Below, in pieces: positions 52,106 to 64,000 of a DNA stretch of 64,000 nt (within the stretch, counting starts at the first letter, position 1; every line of letters begins with the position of its first letter). The translations under genes and the position numbers were made by a program. Source of the stretch: Numida meleagris (lineage: Eukaryota > Chordata > Aves > Galliformes > Numididae); the NCBI RefSeq assembly GCF_002078875.1, contig NC_034413.1:67700802-67764801 (forward strand), in the 5' to 3' direction. Under the pieces are notes generated by a model. That model worked only from the letters and a program-made list of their open reading frames with translations. It ran no database searches and was not told the DNA's origin.

Positions 52106-52136
52106 TTTTTAACCAATTATTTCCTTTCGTCAACAG
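52106..52136 (+). promoter_or_regulatory. ARHGAP15: Splice acceptor of last exon
   Basis: TTTTTTAACCAATTATTTCC then TTTCGTCAACAG. The AG is at 52135-52136, and AACCAAT is a plausible branch point. The pyrimidine run is weaker than that of the preceding exon. Confidence 0.9.
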
Positions 52137-52320
52137 GATAGCAGCCAAGGAATCCGTGAATCTTATGTCAACACAAAGCTTAGGAATTGTGTTTGGACCA
52201 ACACTCCTTAGACCTGAAAAGGAGACAGGGAACATGGCAGTCCACATGCTGTACCAAAATCAGATCGTTGAACTTATGCTGAGTGAGTACAGCAAGATCT
52301 TCGGCTCCGAGGAAGACTGA
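52137..52320 (+). CDS. ARHGAP15: ARHGAP15 last coding exon (RhoGAP C-terminus)
   Basis: This exon completes a Lys codon with its first base, then encodes 60 residues from IAAKESVN to KIFGSEED and a TGA stop at 52318-52320. It carries the RhoGAP core block SLGIVFGPTLL, which packs beside the GTPase switch regions, followed by ETGNMAVHMLYQNQIVELML and the C-terminal tail SEYSKIFGSEED that, as I know it, marks ARHGAP15. The residue just before LGIVFGP is Ser (codon 52177-52179), where p50RhoGAP has the catalytic-site Asn194. Ser at this place is, to my knowledge, usual in the ARHGAP9/12/15/27 group, so it is not a defect. The frame also runs open upstream to 52057, but that part is intron. No frameshift or premature stop is seen. 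Confidence 0.97.
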
Positions 52321-52505
52321 CAGACAGGGCCTGTTATTGAAAACGTTCACATCTGTCTTGATGTCTAATATTTTTACATTTCTGTAAACATATTTCTGAA
52401 ATATTTCTTTTTCTTTCAAGTGACAGATGCCTCGTTTTGTGAAAACTTAATGATGATTTTGTGTTTAATTTTCAAACATTGGAATAAAAAATATTGTCAA
52501 CATTT
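52321..52505 (+). other. ARHGAP15: ARHGAP15 3' UTR (proximal form)
   Basis: AT-rich sequence between the stop codon and the first AATAAA. The end near 52500-52510 is inferred from the signal position and is not observed. A short 3' UTR agrees with what I know of the mammalian gene. Confidence 0.7.
52483..52488 (+). terminator. ARHGAP15: Proximal polyadenylation signal AATAAA
   Basis: A canonical hexamer 163 bases after the stop codon, followed by TGT-containing sequence (ATATGTATTCC). It is the first canonical AATAAA after the stop. Confidence 0.75.
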
Positions 52506-53387
52506 GCCTATATGTATTCCGCATTAACCCTTTGAGAGTTTCATTATGCTAGCACTCCAAGTGTCAGTTTTTTGCAAGCTGAGCATACAGCATATGGCCA
52601 AGGACCATAGAAAATGCTGTTTACCAACATATGCAATGGCACAGAAAGACAAAGAGTAATTGAGAAGATTGGTGGAAAATGGAATAAATATGTATATCAA
52701 AAGCAACAAATTAAAACAGATACTGTGTAGTTCATAGGGAATTTGAGTATAATTTACCTTTCTCTTGGATATGGAGTGAAAGTAAAATACATGATGAATA
52801 ATCGATTCCCCTACACCACGAATTCAAAAAAGGATTGAATCTAATACATTTAAACAAATTCTTAAAAAAAAACAAAAAGCCAACAAAACACAGTCTCACT
52901 ATTTGCATAACAGTAGCTCAAAAATACAGCTGAAATCAGAACTTTGGCGTTTTTACTTCAATGCAGTACATGAAATGAAGACATTGCATGACTGCTCATT
53001 TTAATGTAACATCCATTTTGATTCTTCATCACACTGTACATCTGCCCGCTTTCCCCAGCTATCTCATGTTCTGTAGCATTTGTATTGTGCTCCTGAGGAT
53101 GCTTTATTGGTGAACTACATTAAATTCATCTAGAAAGACCTTTAAAAAAAAGCCTTTTCATATGCCCTTAGGATTACTTGGCTAGACTTGAATCAATTTA
53201 TGCATTTGATGGTTAGTTTCAGTTGTCATGGATAAACAAAAGGGTAACTGTCTAGAATATATCAAATATTGTTTCATTTTGAAATGTATGTTTCCAGCTA
53301 TACACATCTCCTTCCCTGTTTTGTAAAAGTATTCTGCTGATAAAATGTAGACTTATGTTTGACAGCTTTTTAATCAAGTTCAAAGAG

Positions 53388-53397
53388 AATAAATAAA
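53388..53397 (+). terminator. ARHGAP15: Possible distal polyadenylation signals
   Basis: Two overlapping AATAAA hexamers (53388-53393 and 53392-53397) are followed 10-15 bases later by CAGTGTGGT, a GU-rich downstream-like element. They could serve a longer ARHGAP15 3' UTR of about 1.1 kb. Another AATAAA lies at 52683. Use of any of them is unproven. Confidence 0.35.
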
Positions 53398-54262
53398 ACT
53401 AATCCAGTGTGGTAAAGAGTCTGCCTGGTTATCGATTTGTTCACAAACTGAAAAATAAACCATGCAAATAAGATGTGTGAAACACAGATCTAGGAGCAAA
53501 TATTTAAAGCAATTAAAGACCCCAAAACATAGGATTAATGCATAGGTTTGCTGTGCACAAGAGATATGTCTTCCATATCACCTCAGCAGATCATGGATTA
53601 CTCTAGTTTTACTGAGCGTCATTTTACAAAATGCTGCGTTATTCAGGAGAGGTTGCTCCTCAGAGCAGTCGTTTGTGGTAAAGATATCTATATAACGAGG
53701 CCTGATCGTTAACCAAGACCAGACTCTTTCATGAGGTAGTAACATGGGCAGAAAATAATACTGAGAAAACAAGAAGTGTTTGAACACACTGGACCCAAGA
53801 TGTTTTCTGACATCCCACGGTCCACAGCAGAGCAAAGCAGAGGGGTAACGATCAGCAATTAAAATGACAAATACAAAACCAAGAAACTGTCCCAATATGT
53901 CACAAGTATTCAACACAAACATTTCCATAGGGAACTCTAACATCCTGAAGACCCCAAATTCACTGTACTTTCAAGAAAATATTTTTCATGTTTATGTCGA
54001 GCCTTGAGTACTTAAACAGTAATGCTTTTCAGCATCGTCATCTTTAGACTCCTTTAATAGCAACAAGCCAGGCGCTGTTTATAGCCTGTGGAAATGACTG
54101 AAAGAAAGATAGTCAGAAGTTCAGTCTATGCCTTAATAAAGACCATTCACATTATGGCCCCACGGGTGCTCACAATCATGCTATTGAGGTAATTTCTGCT
54201 ATTACTGGAAATGAAAAGTTCACTTGTTACTCGGATCCTGTCGCACTCAGAAGAAAAGATTC

Positions 54263-54279
54263 TTAATTAATTAATTAAT
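54263..54279. repeat. (TTAA)n short repeat
   Basis: Four copies of TTAA followed by T. The sequence is self-complementary. Confidence 0.9.
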
Positions 54280-55445
54280 CTTCTTTTAAGCTTTCTTTGG
54301 AGCATGGAGACTCCTCTTTTCTTGTTTTTATAAGCAAGAAATGGCTTGTGAAATGAACCCGCATATTTTTATAAGATCAACTGGTTTGGTTGGGCTTTAA
54401 AAAAATAAAATACAAGTGAACTTTAGCACACACAAGCCCTTCTCCTGTTCTGAAGGGTTTCTATGTGAATTCTGCACAAATGTGGTGACTTCCCTGTTAA
54501 AGGCTTTGTTAAATCTAGAAGTTTGATCTGTGGGCAGCCCGTTCTGAGAGGACACAAGTAGGGCTCATCAGAGGAGCCTGTACAGCCAGTGCATATAGCA
54601 GACATCTATGCTTTCTTGTCCAGACAACAGAAAGGAGCAACCATGCCTTGCCACCAAGCTGCTCATGTCCCCCAAATCCCCATCTTCTCCCTGCTTCATT
54701 TAATGCCTACATTAACACAGGGGGAAAATCATTGCCTCAACTGTTAAAAAAAGTCAAAGAGCCAGCCTCATGGCTCTGACCACCAGCCCTTCAGGCCAGA
54801 AAGCGGCTGGACACATCCATTTCCAAATCCTAAACATGTCTAAGTCTGACCTCTATCCAGTATGAGTAACTCACTGGGCACGTATCACCACTGCATTGCT
54901 CCTCTCCAGCTGTTGTTGCTTATAACAGTATTCTCTATGACTGGGTAAAAGTTTTGCTCAAAATCTTTAGTGCATCAGAATTAATCTTGCAGAAGACATT
55001 TTTTCAGGAGTAGGCTTCAGTTTGAGAATAATCACAATTTAAGCAAGAAGCTATCACTATTATTAGCAAATGATCAGAAAAATGAAGGCTGAGAATGCAG
55101 CAGTGTCATTTGTCCAAGAATCCCTGTGTTTAACTGCATCTGCTCCGTATAACAAGTAGATTTTACTCAAACTGGTGTGAAAAAACAGCTGTCCTAATGT
55201 CTTGGATTTATATAGTAAAAGACAACATTGGGTGGAGATCTGTGATAGAACGAAAAGGAGTATTTCTAATTTAAATAAATAAATTGATTGATCGAAACTT
55301 AAGCTGTTGTAAGAAATAATATTAGTTTTGACTCAAGCAATTCAACTGAGAAACAGAATTTCTGAGCAAATGATCACAGCCTGAACTTCCTGAGCTAGAA
55401 TACCAGTAAAAAGCCCTGAACTCGTTTTCATCTCTTTGTATTTAC

Positions 55446-55481
55446 ACATACACATACATAAGTATATATATATGTATATAT
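55446..55481. repeat. (CA/TA)n short microsatellite
   Basis: Alternating purine-pyrimidine sequence (CATACACATACATA then TATATATATATGTATATA). A simple repeat. Confidence 0.85.
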
Positions 55482-56859
55482 TTGCATATCCACAGGCAGA
55501 AAGTGAGATTAACATGCATCTTACTAGATAGCTCTTTAATTCTCTACTAGGCCAACCATAGTGCGGGTCTGTTTTTGTAAACACCCCATGTTGCAACAGA
55601 GCCAAAGCCTTCCATTCCGACCAAGGTACTCAAGAAGCTTGGCTAACCAATTACTAGGTAGTATATACGCAATGGGTAGAGTTTGGGAGAAAGCTTGAAA
55701 GTAAGAAGTTGGGACCACAATCACCACTGTCATCAGACAAGGAGTGCAACACATAAGAAGCAGCTCCAGCAAGTGGTCTGCTGAAGACAGGACCTACCCA
55801 ATCCTTCAATGTTCACGTGCTAGAGCCCTTCATAGCCAATAGGGTTCTCCAAGGAAATGCTTACAGGGTGCTGCCAAAGCAGTGATCACTTCCTTGTTCC
55901 AATTCACCACAAATCATCACAACAAATGAATGTATGATACGATTACTGTAGGAATATACTGCATGTTATTTTTGAACTTGGCAGTTGTGTACATCCAAAG
56001 GTACCTGGAATAATACAAGAACTGATTCCTTGTTTTTCCTTATCCTTACAGAGGACAAGGATCCTTGTAAGGCCCAATGGAGAACTGAGGGAAGCCACCA
56101 TCCCACTGCAATACAGCCTGGCCACGCACCTCCAAAAAGCTGAATGCACGCTGTAAAACCTGGGGCAATAGCTTACTCCTTCAGTAGAAGCTGACAGCTC
56201 TGTTTAATACGTTTAAGAGAGATCATAAAACACTGCAAGTTCAGAATGCATGCCAATTAATTACCCACAACACACTACCATTTTAGAGCCATTTTAGAGC
56301 ACATTTCAGTTAATAAAAGCCAGACTCATAAATTTCATACGGTTCTCCTCTGCCTCTGTCAAAATACAATGCTTATGCTCAGCTCCTGTCTGTAAGTTTC
56401 ATAGCCACTCCTTTTATCTCCCAGATCTGACCATCTCCCCACCAATAATTTCTACACTTGCTCAAAGCTGAGAAGCTTTTAAAGAAGCTCGGAACCTTTT
56501 TGTATGTTTTCTGATTGCATTTTTGGGTAGCTGGAGGTGTACTCTCCCTCTGCTCTGGAAAACGCGATGAGTGACCATATTGACCATATTGAAAGCAGCT
56601 CCACCAGCCCATTATTCAGCCCCAGCCTGCCCATTGCCGTGAGAAAGATGCAAGGAGCTCAATCGTTATGTCTCGCTTTCCCACAGGGGATGTTTCTTCG
56701 CAACCCCAGGCAGCAAATGGTTTTGAGTACGTAAATAGATAAATATCCTCTGTACATTTCTGTCCTTATGTAGTTTCTGTCACTTACAATCCATTTTTAA
56801 TCCTTCTAGGCTCTTTGTCTTAATGGTATCTGATGAATTTCCCAGGTTAATTATGCACC

Positions 56860-57130
56860 ATGTAAGAAAATATTTTACTTGTATCACTTTTAAATTCATT
56901 AGCTTTTAGCATTATTGTATGGCACTCCACTTGCTCTTGATTTATGGGAAAGGCTAAATAGGATCGCCTGACTGACCTCTTCTGGCAATTCACTATCCTA
57001 TATACCACTAACATATCACCTCTCATTTGTCTCTTAATCAATTTAAGCTTCCCTCGCATGGAAGATCTGCCACACCTCTTGTAACTTGCTTTGTCTTTCA
57101 CTGGATGCTCTGTGTATCTATTCTGCCCTT
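56860..57130. mobile_element. Possible old CR1/L2-type LINE fragment
   Basis: Text such as 'aacatatcacctctcatttg' near 57009, 'aatttaagcttccctcgcat' near 57040 and 'ctggatgctctgtgtatcta' near 57101 recalls old amniote CR1 copies (..ATCATATCCCCTCTCA.. GTC.. CTCTGGACCCTCTCCA..). Identity is low and the end is an A-rich run. Orientation is not certain. Confidence 0.3.
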
Positions 57131-58897
57131 TTGGAAAAAAAAAATAAAAAAAAATCTTAAGTATTCAAGGTGAAAGAATCCTTAATACTTTCATTATTGA
57201 TCTCTTCTCACCCAGTGGAAGAATCAAGCTTCTTGTTTGCATTTGACTTCTTCTCTGCACTGAAGAACTGAACTGCCCTTAGCACTGCCATGGATCAGGT
57301 TCACAAGGGAGTTTGGGGACCTGAGTGCTGCTTCTGATCCATCCATGCACCAATTTAGTGCTGCTGATTCTGTGGCTATCTCTACCTTGCCCTGCTTTGA
57401 ATCCCCATTACTCTGGCTGCCCACAGCCTTGGCAATCAGCAAGAGGAGGGAGTGGGCTTCCCAGCAGCAGGTCTCCTGCATCTCACTCAACCCCTGGGAG
57501 CTGGGGCAGCTGAGGGAGGCCACAGTCCTCCCCCTAAGAAATAATAACAGCATGTTTGTATGTATAATAGTAGTGATGACAAGTTTCCCATGTGCTCTTC
57601 ATCCAGAACACCCAAGGGATGCACCCAGCCAAGCAAACCACCTCTAAACATATGCACCATTGCTTTCTTCCTGATAGATCAGCTCTGTTGAGCTGATATC
57701 TAATGGCAATTTCCTGGTAGTCCAGGTGATAAAAGCTTATCTTCTAATAATCTAAACCCTTTTGTCACCCAGGACATATGGTGCTGCAGAAGCACAGAGC
57801 TGAAGACTGCCTGATTCCATGGGATGCTCAGGTTCAGTAAGTCATGCCTTAATGTCATTTGTTCCAGGTTTCCCAAGTACAGTTTATAGGGAAGCAAACC
57901 AAATTTCCTTTTCTGTTTACAATGTGCCTCACCTCGAACATGAAAACTGAAAGATAAGGCGGCCTCCTTAGACACACATGCTCTGAGATACAAAATACAA
58001 GAACCTTTCAAGGACTCAGGTACTGTACTTTTTTACATCGTGTCATTTTGAAGAGTAGGTAGCCAAGAACACTGGTAATGCTTTCTCTCTGATGCTGCAG
58101 TTTTAGAGAGTATTACGCATATTGCAGATGTGGTTTTCTTGCACAAGATTGAAAAAAGAAATAATCTTATTAAAAATGTAAAAGGATTTCAGGGTTCTGT
58201 GCATACTCAGAGAAAAGAGAGACATCACAACAATAAACATGCCATCTGAACAATGTGGAAGGACCTCTGTCCTGTGGGCATAATAGATGTTTTATTAATA
58301 ACTTGTTTTTATACGTTTTTCTCATTTCCCAAAACAAGGAGAAAAAAAGAGAAAGGGCTTTTGAAATCAAAACATTTCCCCGACTGGATAGATGAACACT
58401 CTCTCTAAAGCACAAGAAGTCAAACTGAGACCTGGTGAGTTTTCTGGGTGAGAGTTCTCCTACCCCATGTCCTTTCTCATCTTCAGGAGGTCTTTGGCAC
58501 AGGGACAAAGACTTACCTATTCTTGAGAGCCCAGCTGGGAGTGCATTAGCTTCAGCTAATATATTAAATATTGGGGCTTTGGCTTAGGTAGAATAAGAAC
58601 AAGCACTGATGGAATAGATGCTATGAGTTACTCATCTTCTGTGATCGGTGGATAGGGCATGAGAAAACAAGAGGGAAGACAGAGAGCATTTCTTCCACTA
58701 TCTGGAACAGAGCAGCTGCTGACATAGCAAACTATTTTATTTTTCCTAATCTGTTTCATCTGTCAAGTGGAAGACCAGATTCTAGGTCCAAGGAGGGCAC
58801 TCCTGTATATCAGGAAGCATAGATCTCTTTAGAAATACTTTCCCTAGAGTAGGTTCTCAGTTTCCTAAACAAAATCCCAAATGCCATCCTAAATGCC

Positions 58898-59019
58898 CAG
58901 ATTGGAATGGGCTCTGGGCAGCCTGATCTAGCGGTTGGTAACCCCGCCCATGGCAGGGGCTTGGAACTGGATGATCCCTAAGGTCCCTCCAACTTAAGCC
59001 AGCCTATGATTCTGTGATT
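58898..59019 (+). mobile_element. CR1 LINE 3' fragment
   Basis: A well preserved avian CR1 3' end: 'gggctctgggcagcctgatc', 'ggtaaccccgcccatggcag', 'gggcttggaactggatgatc', 'cctaaggtccctccaactta' and the tail 'cctatgattctgtgatta'. This is the youngest-looking repeat in the window. Confidence 0.93.
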
Positions 59020-61139
59020 AAGGAAGCTAGGCAGACAGGTAGGGGAGAAGTGGGAAGGGATGCCACTGACATGGGATGTGTTGGGGTAGAAAGAGTCTAA
59101 GTTAAAACTCCTCTTCCATTTTCTGCCTATACACGTATGACCCATTTTGTTATTGAACAACACTTCTATTTGTTTTGGTTTCATTTTTACTAGCTTCCTT
59201 GTAAAAATAGGGTCTTTCTGGTGCCACTACAGAAATCTGCAATCTTCTTAAATGCAAATAAAGATGAAAGCTCCACCTCAGAAGCAATGCCATTTTTCCC
59301 TCAGATCATCAGTACACACTGATGGAAAATGCTGCTCTGTAACAAGTAGTGCAGAGAGGTGAGCCTTGATCTCTGCAGATTCAGGGGCTGCAGGCCAAGC
59401 CAGGAGAGCACTGCACCTTCTGCTCAGGCAGCCCTGCAGTCACTGGCATTGCGAGAAACTCCGTAAAAAGTCTTCCTGGGATGCAGAAATTTCTACTGTA
59501 TCACCTAAGACTTTAATTGCTTCAGAGCCCAAATAGCTTCCACAGAGCCAAACCCGAGATCTTACATTGTGGATTAAATCTTTTTTTAATCCCTTCTTAT
59601 CTGTACGGTTGGGGCCTCATTCATAAAAGGCTTTGAGCATTTGACCCCAGGCGCGCCCCAGTGCAGAGGGAATCTCTCACTCCCATATCAGGTTGGGATG
59701 TCTTTTTCTGTCATAATTCAAGTGCACTTTGCACGGCTCCTGGGGTCACAAGCTGCTGTGCTCTCTGCCTTTCCTACGGCCACTCTCTCGTGGAAGCTAC
59801 CAGGAGAACTTGCTAGATAGGAAGGAAAGAGCTAACTAATTAAGAAGCGAGTGTGCATCTGTCTCAGGCCACTTGCCAAGCATAATGTGGTGGGGGGGAA
59901 ATCTGCTGCTGTTAGAAACTGCTCCTGTTGAACTTGCTGACTCCAGTAGCATGGGTGACAGACGCCGCACAGTCAGGTCTCGGGACTTTCTGTGCCCACC
60001 TAATGACATCATGGGGTTTGCCAGACCATAAACATGCCAGAGGTTCCCGAGGCTTAGATAGCTCTGAACAGGTCTCTGATTTACTTAAACTGCTTCATTG
60101 CCACAATCCAGGTACATGTGCAAAATAATAGATGTGTCCAACAGTTAGCTCCAGGAACTCATCTCAAGACTGCGTCAAAAAGAGCTATGATGTGGCCTGC
60201 ATCATTTACTAGCATGGGAGGATAGGGCACTGTCGAAATGGATAGCCAGTTTGACAGGAAGAAGTTGAAAGTTTGGCATGTTCCAGATTTTTTTAGTGCC
60301 CCCTGAAGAGACTGTAGAAAGAAATCTCCTGAAAACATCTGACTGGTCAAGGGTTTGATAAAAAAGCTGCTCCTGTCCTTGAAACTCTTAGCTTGGCATT
60401 AGCATACCTCCTGTACAGACATCAAAAAGCTATGTGTTACTGTATCTGGAATTGCGTCTGTTCCAAAAGTTGTTATTAATTTAATATAAGGTCCTGCTGA
60501 AGTTATTATCATGGGAGAAGGAGAAAGAGAGGGAATCAGCCAGCAGCCCTGTGTGGTTTATTGGCCTCTCATTGAGCTGTGGATTGAACAAACCAGGGCA
60601 CCCTCAGCACCATCCTATCACCAGGGATGAAGAAATTGAAATCACTGTCCATGCTTGAATGAGGACAATGGTTTTGCTAATGCATCCTTTTGAAACCTCA
60701 GTCCATTTTCTAGGATAAGAGTGGTGATAGTGGTATTGGTCAGTGGATAAGTCAGTAAGGAACTGAGGTTGCTTTCACCGTCTTTGTGGTTAGAGGGATG
60801 GCATGAAACCAAGATGACTGACTCCCTTCCTGTACAGAAATCACATTACTAAGTCCAAAAATAGAGGATCCAGTCACTGTACTTTCTCTAATAAGTTCAT
60901 GCCTGGCTAAATGACTCCCTTCTGGGTAGGTGACCAACATGCAACCGCACTGGGTGAGTATGACCCTACCACAAGGTCCAGCTGCAGTAAAACCAGACAT
61001 CAAAACCTTTTAAACCTTATTTTCTGTTCCCACCAATGCATCATTCGCACCTACAAATGCCTGAAGCTCTGTTTCATGTGAAATGTCCAAGCTTGCATGG
61101 GAACATCTTTGCTTAACATCCACCATACTGATGACTGTA

Positions 61140-61480
61140 ACTTAATTACCGTGCATACAGTACCAGTGACAGTAAATATTAGTGCTGTGTGCTGCAGAAC
61201 AAATACCCTGTGATGAAAAATTCAAACAGTATCGAGTTTTTCATTAGTGCAGTAATGGCTTTCTCACACATTTAGCTCATTTTTAACTCAACCTGCTATG
61301 GGAAGGAAATGACATACTTTTTGTTGAATAAGACAGCACAGAGATTATATGAAGGCACTTTTTTATGGGTAAAGAAACGTATGCTACATTAATCTATTTT
61401 TATGCTTTGCACTACATGCTGATGAGTCATTTGAATGCCAAGTTTCATTAGTAAATTGGGAATGATATAAGTGGCCCAAT
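61140..61480. promoter_or_regulatory. Conserved-looking intergenic block
   Basis: A repeat-free stretch with words such as 'tttttcattagtgcagtaat' near 61236, 'catgctgatgagtcatttga' near 61416 (an AP-1/CRE-like core TGAGTCA) and 'agtttcattagtaaattggg' near 61441. It resembles conserved non-coding DNA in texture only. Confidence 0.25.
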
Positions 61481-64000
61481 GATAAAATAAAATACATGTA
61501 TTTCATTTAAGAACACAACATTTCAGTACTGCTGCAGAATGTCTTAGAACACCAACCAGCATCGTCAGATAGAAGGATAAAATCTGAGGTCCCTGTTTAT
61601 AAAGGGAATTTTGTGTCCATAAAAAGTACATTAGTAATACAATCTGTCCAATATTGTATTGTTCTATCATTTCTCTACGGATCATATTAGTCAGTGTCCT
61701 GTTAACATCCATTTTATCATACTGTCATAATATTATATTGAAATGAGATCTGGCACTTTTGGGGTCCTGTGCAAGATGAAAAAAATGGGTATCCAACAGT
61801 CTTCCTCTTAGATATAATTGAAAAAGAGGCAAGCATGAGGGCATGCTGTGACTCACGCTGCCAGAGAGTGATCCGGAATCATTCAGATGATGAGTACATA
61901 GAGAATGCTGTGCACAGAAAGATGGCAATTTGCTGTACTAATGTTTTGAAAATGAAAATTTCTAGCTGTTTTGCAGAGGAGCTTAGTAGGAAAGGCAGAA
62001 GAAAAAAAAAAAGTGATAATAATAATAACAAAAAAAAATATCTTTTGTAGTTAAGCCAGATGATTTCTGCTATTTTCAGAAAGGCTGCACTACAAGAACT
62101 GTGTTTTCACAAGAAGGGTGTAAAACATAAATGAATGTTACCTTACTGACACAAATAAGTATAAAACAAAAGAAAAGTAAGAAAAACAGAACATAATTTA
62201 AAAAATGTATAAATCTCTTCCTTTCCTTGAGGATTAGTTACACAGAGAGGCCCAGGGGTACCAGCCTCCTTAAAACAAATCTTGGAAACTCACTCCTGTC
62301 AATGCAACCACAGCCATAGGGATGGACCCCTATGTACTCTCAGTACTTCCCAGCCTGTAAGATTGTATTTGCCATCAAGCACCATTTCCAACAGCCAATC
62401 CAACCAGCCCCAGTGAGATTAAACACAATACATCTCATTCTTCCCAAAGAGATTACGAATAATGGTATCAGCAACCTACTCCTTTGGTGCTTCCACTGAG
62501 CTCTGATCCTAACAAAGAAATCAAATGAGCAATTCCAAAGATCAATATTGTCAATATTAGAGCATATTTTTTAAAAGGTTTTTTTTTTTCTTCTTGTTTT
62601 GATTAAGTTTGTTCTCGAGATCTTCAATTTCTACTAAATGAAGTCCCTTTCTTCAGGATTTTGTTGTTAGAGGTCCCCAGACTCAGGCTGCTGTCCTGTT
62701 CCCAAGAGAACAACCTGGAAACCCAATCTGAGATCTCGTTCAGAAAGGCAACCAATCCCCAGAGAAAAAATCAAATTCTGCCTTTGGTCTACAGTCAGTC
62801 ACGGATGCAGTTAGGGACCCATGGAGAATGCAGAGCCATAGGGTTTGCTTCAGCCTTACAATGCCCAGAAGAATATTTCCTGGTCAAGTACATGAGAAAA
62901 TTCATTTTAGGGAATGCTTTCTTCCAAAAATCACACTGCGTGATAATGGCTCCTATCAAATTGGAGCAGACATAATGAAAATCAATGCTTTTTAGCAGCT
63001 TTTAAAAGGTCTTTAAATACAGTCCGTATCCCACATTTTTGCCCTCTGTTTTCCAGCTTAAATTCTTCCTAGTCACCAACCCAGCCCTCACCATCCGCTG
63101 TGTTTGCTGGTGACATGTTTTAAACGGCATTTCTTGTTCTCATTAATGCCTCCGTTTTTACCATTGCTGTTTAAATTTTTATAAGTCTCTGTGCACTGAA
63201 GGAGTCAAAGTGTGATCTTTCCAGCAGAAAGGAGGAGTCTCCTTTGCTTTGGAGAAGCTGCAGGAACATGGGGGCTGCGAGTGACCCAGAAATAGACGGT
63301 TCCTGGGGAAACACTGCTAAGTGCCACGATAGGCAATTTAATACACGTGCAAGTCCAGGTGAATGGGGAACCTTCAAGAATCTCCTCTTGAGCCAAAACT
63401 GGGACCATTTTTAAAGCTTTCAGTTTTGAGGTCACAGTCACCGGGACTGGAAACTCAAAAATGACTTCAAAAAGGCAAATGCTAACTGGATTTCACACTA
63501 GATTTCATTTTACTTGGCATTACAGAAAGAATGCAGGTATTAAATAGACTGTTTCCTGTATACAATAAGGTTAATTAGTAGCAAGGGATGGAAATCAGTG
63601 TAGACATAACTCTTTTAGACAGGTATCAAAAATAATCCCCTGATCCCCACAGACCCCAGCTGCACTGAAAGAAGAACAATATAAAAGATTCTTTAAAAGA
63701 AAATTTTCAAACATTCTCCAGGTGTCCCAGCTATATTTAAATGGGCCTGTGGCCCCATGTGTACTCCAACCCTTTCTGCTCTGCAGTTCCCTTGCTCCAA
63801 CTAAAATGAGCAGAGTACTCACGCAGAATTTTGAGGTGCAACATAAAGGATTTCTGTACAAAGAGACCGGGATTGCTTGAGACTGAGACAGACAGGAGAA
63901 CAAAAAGAAGAATATATTCTGGACTGAATGGGACTTCCCTAAGCTCCTTATCAATAAGGTTAATAAGGGTCCATGCAATTTACTGATCACTACGATGCAA

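Larger units (their letters stand above)
29838..52136 (+). other. ARHGAP15: Last intron of ARHGAP15
   Basis: A 22.3 kb intron lies between two in-phase RhoGAP exons. It begins with GTAAGT and ends with CAACAG. It holds MIR-like remnants, a CR1 tail, a CpG islet, a hairpin-rich element, simple repeats and a conserved-looking block, each listed separately. Outside those, the segments 34.0-36.3, 36.6-40.2, 40.7-43.7, 44.2-49.9 and 50.1-52.1 kb show only unremarkable AT-rich sequence with short chance open frames. Confidence 0.9.
52521..64000. other. Downstream flank without recognisable gene
   Basis: After the ARHGAP15 polyadenylation region I saw no exon with a recognisable domain on either strand. 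In mammals the next gene is GTDC1 on the opposite strand, followed by ZEB2; none of their coding sequence was recognised here, so they probably lie further right. The segment holds one clear CR1, one possible older LINE fragment, small AT repeats and one conserved-looking block. The remainder shows nothing I can name. Confidence 0.65.

Noticed and set aside
52057..52136. Upstream extension of the last-exon open frame with an ATG at 52057
   Set aside because: The in-phase acceptor at 52135-52136 and the match of the joined exons show that this part is intron; the ATG is incidental.
53578..53943. Open frame of 121 aa on the minus strand downstream of ARHGAP15
   Set aside because: No recognisable family and no upstream promoter or downstream polyadenylation context that I could support.
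1..64000. CRISPR array, phage, operon or other prokaryote-type system
   Set aside because: There are no regularly spaced repeats, no dense coding and no ribosome binding sites. Everything seen is of vertebrate type.
52521..64000. GTDC1 or ZEB2 exons expected downstream by gene order
   Set aside because: No segment with recognisable glycosyltransferase or zinc-finger coding sequence was seen on either strand.

Overview
The window looks like nuclear DNA from a bird. It is mostly non-coding and AT-rich, has split exons with consensus splice sites, and carries several CR1 LINE tails of the avian type (short copies ending in repeats resembling GATTCTATGATTCTGTG). There are no bacterial or viral operons, ribosomal RNA genes, tRNA genes or CRISPR arrays. 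I could not narrow the species further.

The only protein-coding gene I can support is the 3' end of ARHGAP15, a Rac-type RhoGAP, on the + strand. Two exons are present: an internal one at 29732-29837 and the last one at 52137-52320. Both encode the C-terminal half of the RhoGAP domain. They join in phase across an intron of about 22.3 kb and end in a stop codon, a short 3' UTR and a polyadenylation signal at 52483. Bases 1-29731 are the 3' part of the preceding intron. Bases from about 52.5 kb to 64 kb are downstream flank with no recognisable gene.

The rest is intronic or intergenic. It holds CR1 3' fragments (9.7, 13.3, 50.0 and 59.0 kb), old MIR-like tRNA-derived SINE remnants (clearest at 31.4, 33.5 and 36.3-36.6 kb), a long pyrimidine tract at 4.25-4.54 kb, microsatellites and homopolymers, and an 80-base N gap inside a poly-T run at 11.9 kb. 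There is also a CpG-rich islet at 33.66-33.89 kb and a hairpin-rich element at 40.25-40.6 kb that may be a solo LTR or other mobile-element relic. Several blocks (21.4-22.4, 23.4-23.9, 43.8-44.1 and 61.1-61.5 kb) have the look of conserved non-coding regulatory DNA, but without an alignment that is only a suspicion.

I found no convincing new multi-gene system. The items most worth a second look are the hairpin-rich element at 40.3 kb, the near-identical 27-base pair of sequences at 27.48 and 30.74 kb, the intronic CpG islet with its AT-rich palindrome, the composite ancient SINE at 36.3-36.6 kb, and the possible alternative polyadenylation of ARHGAP15.
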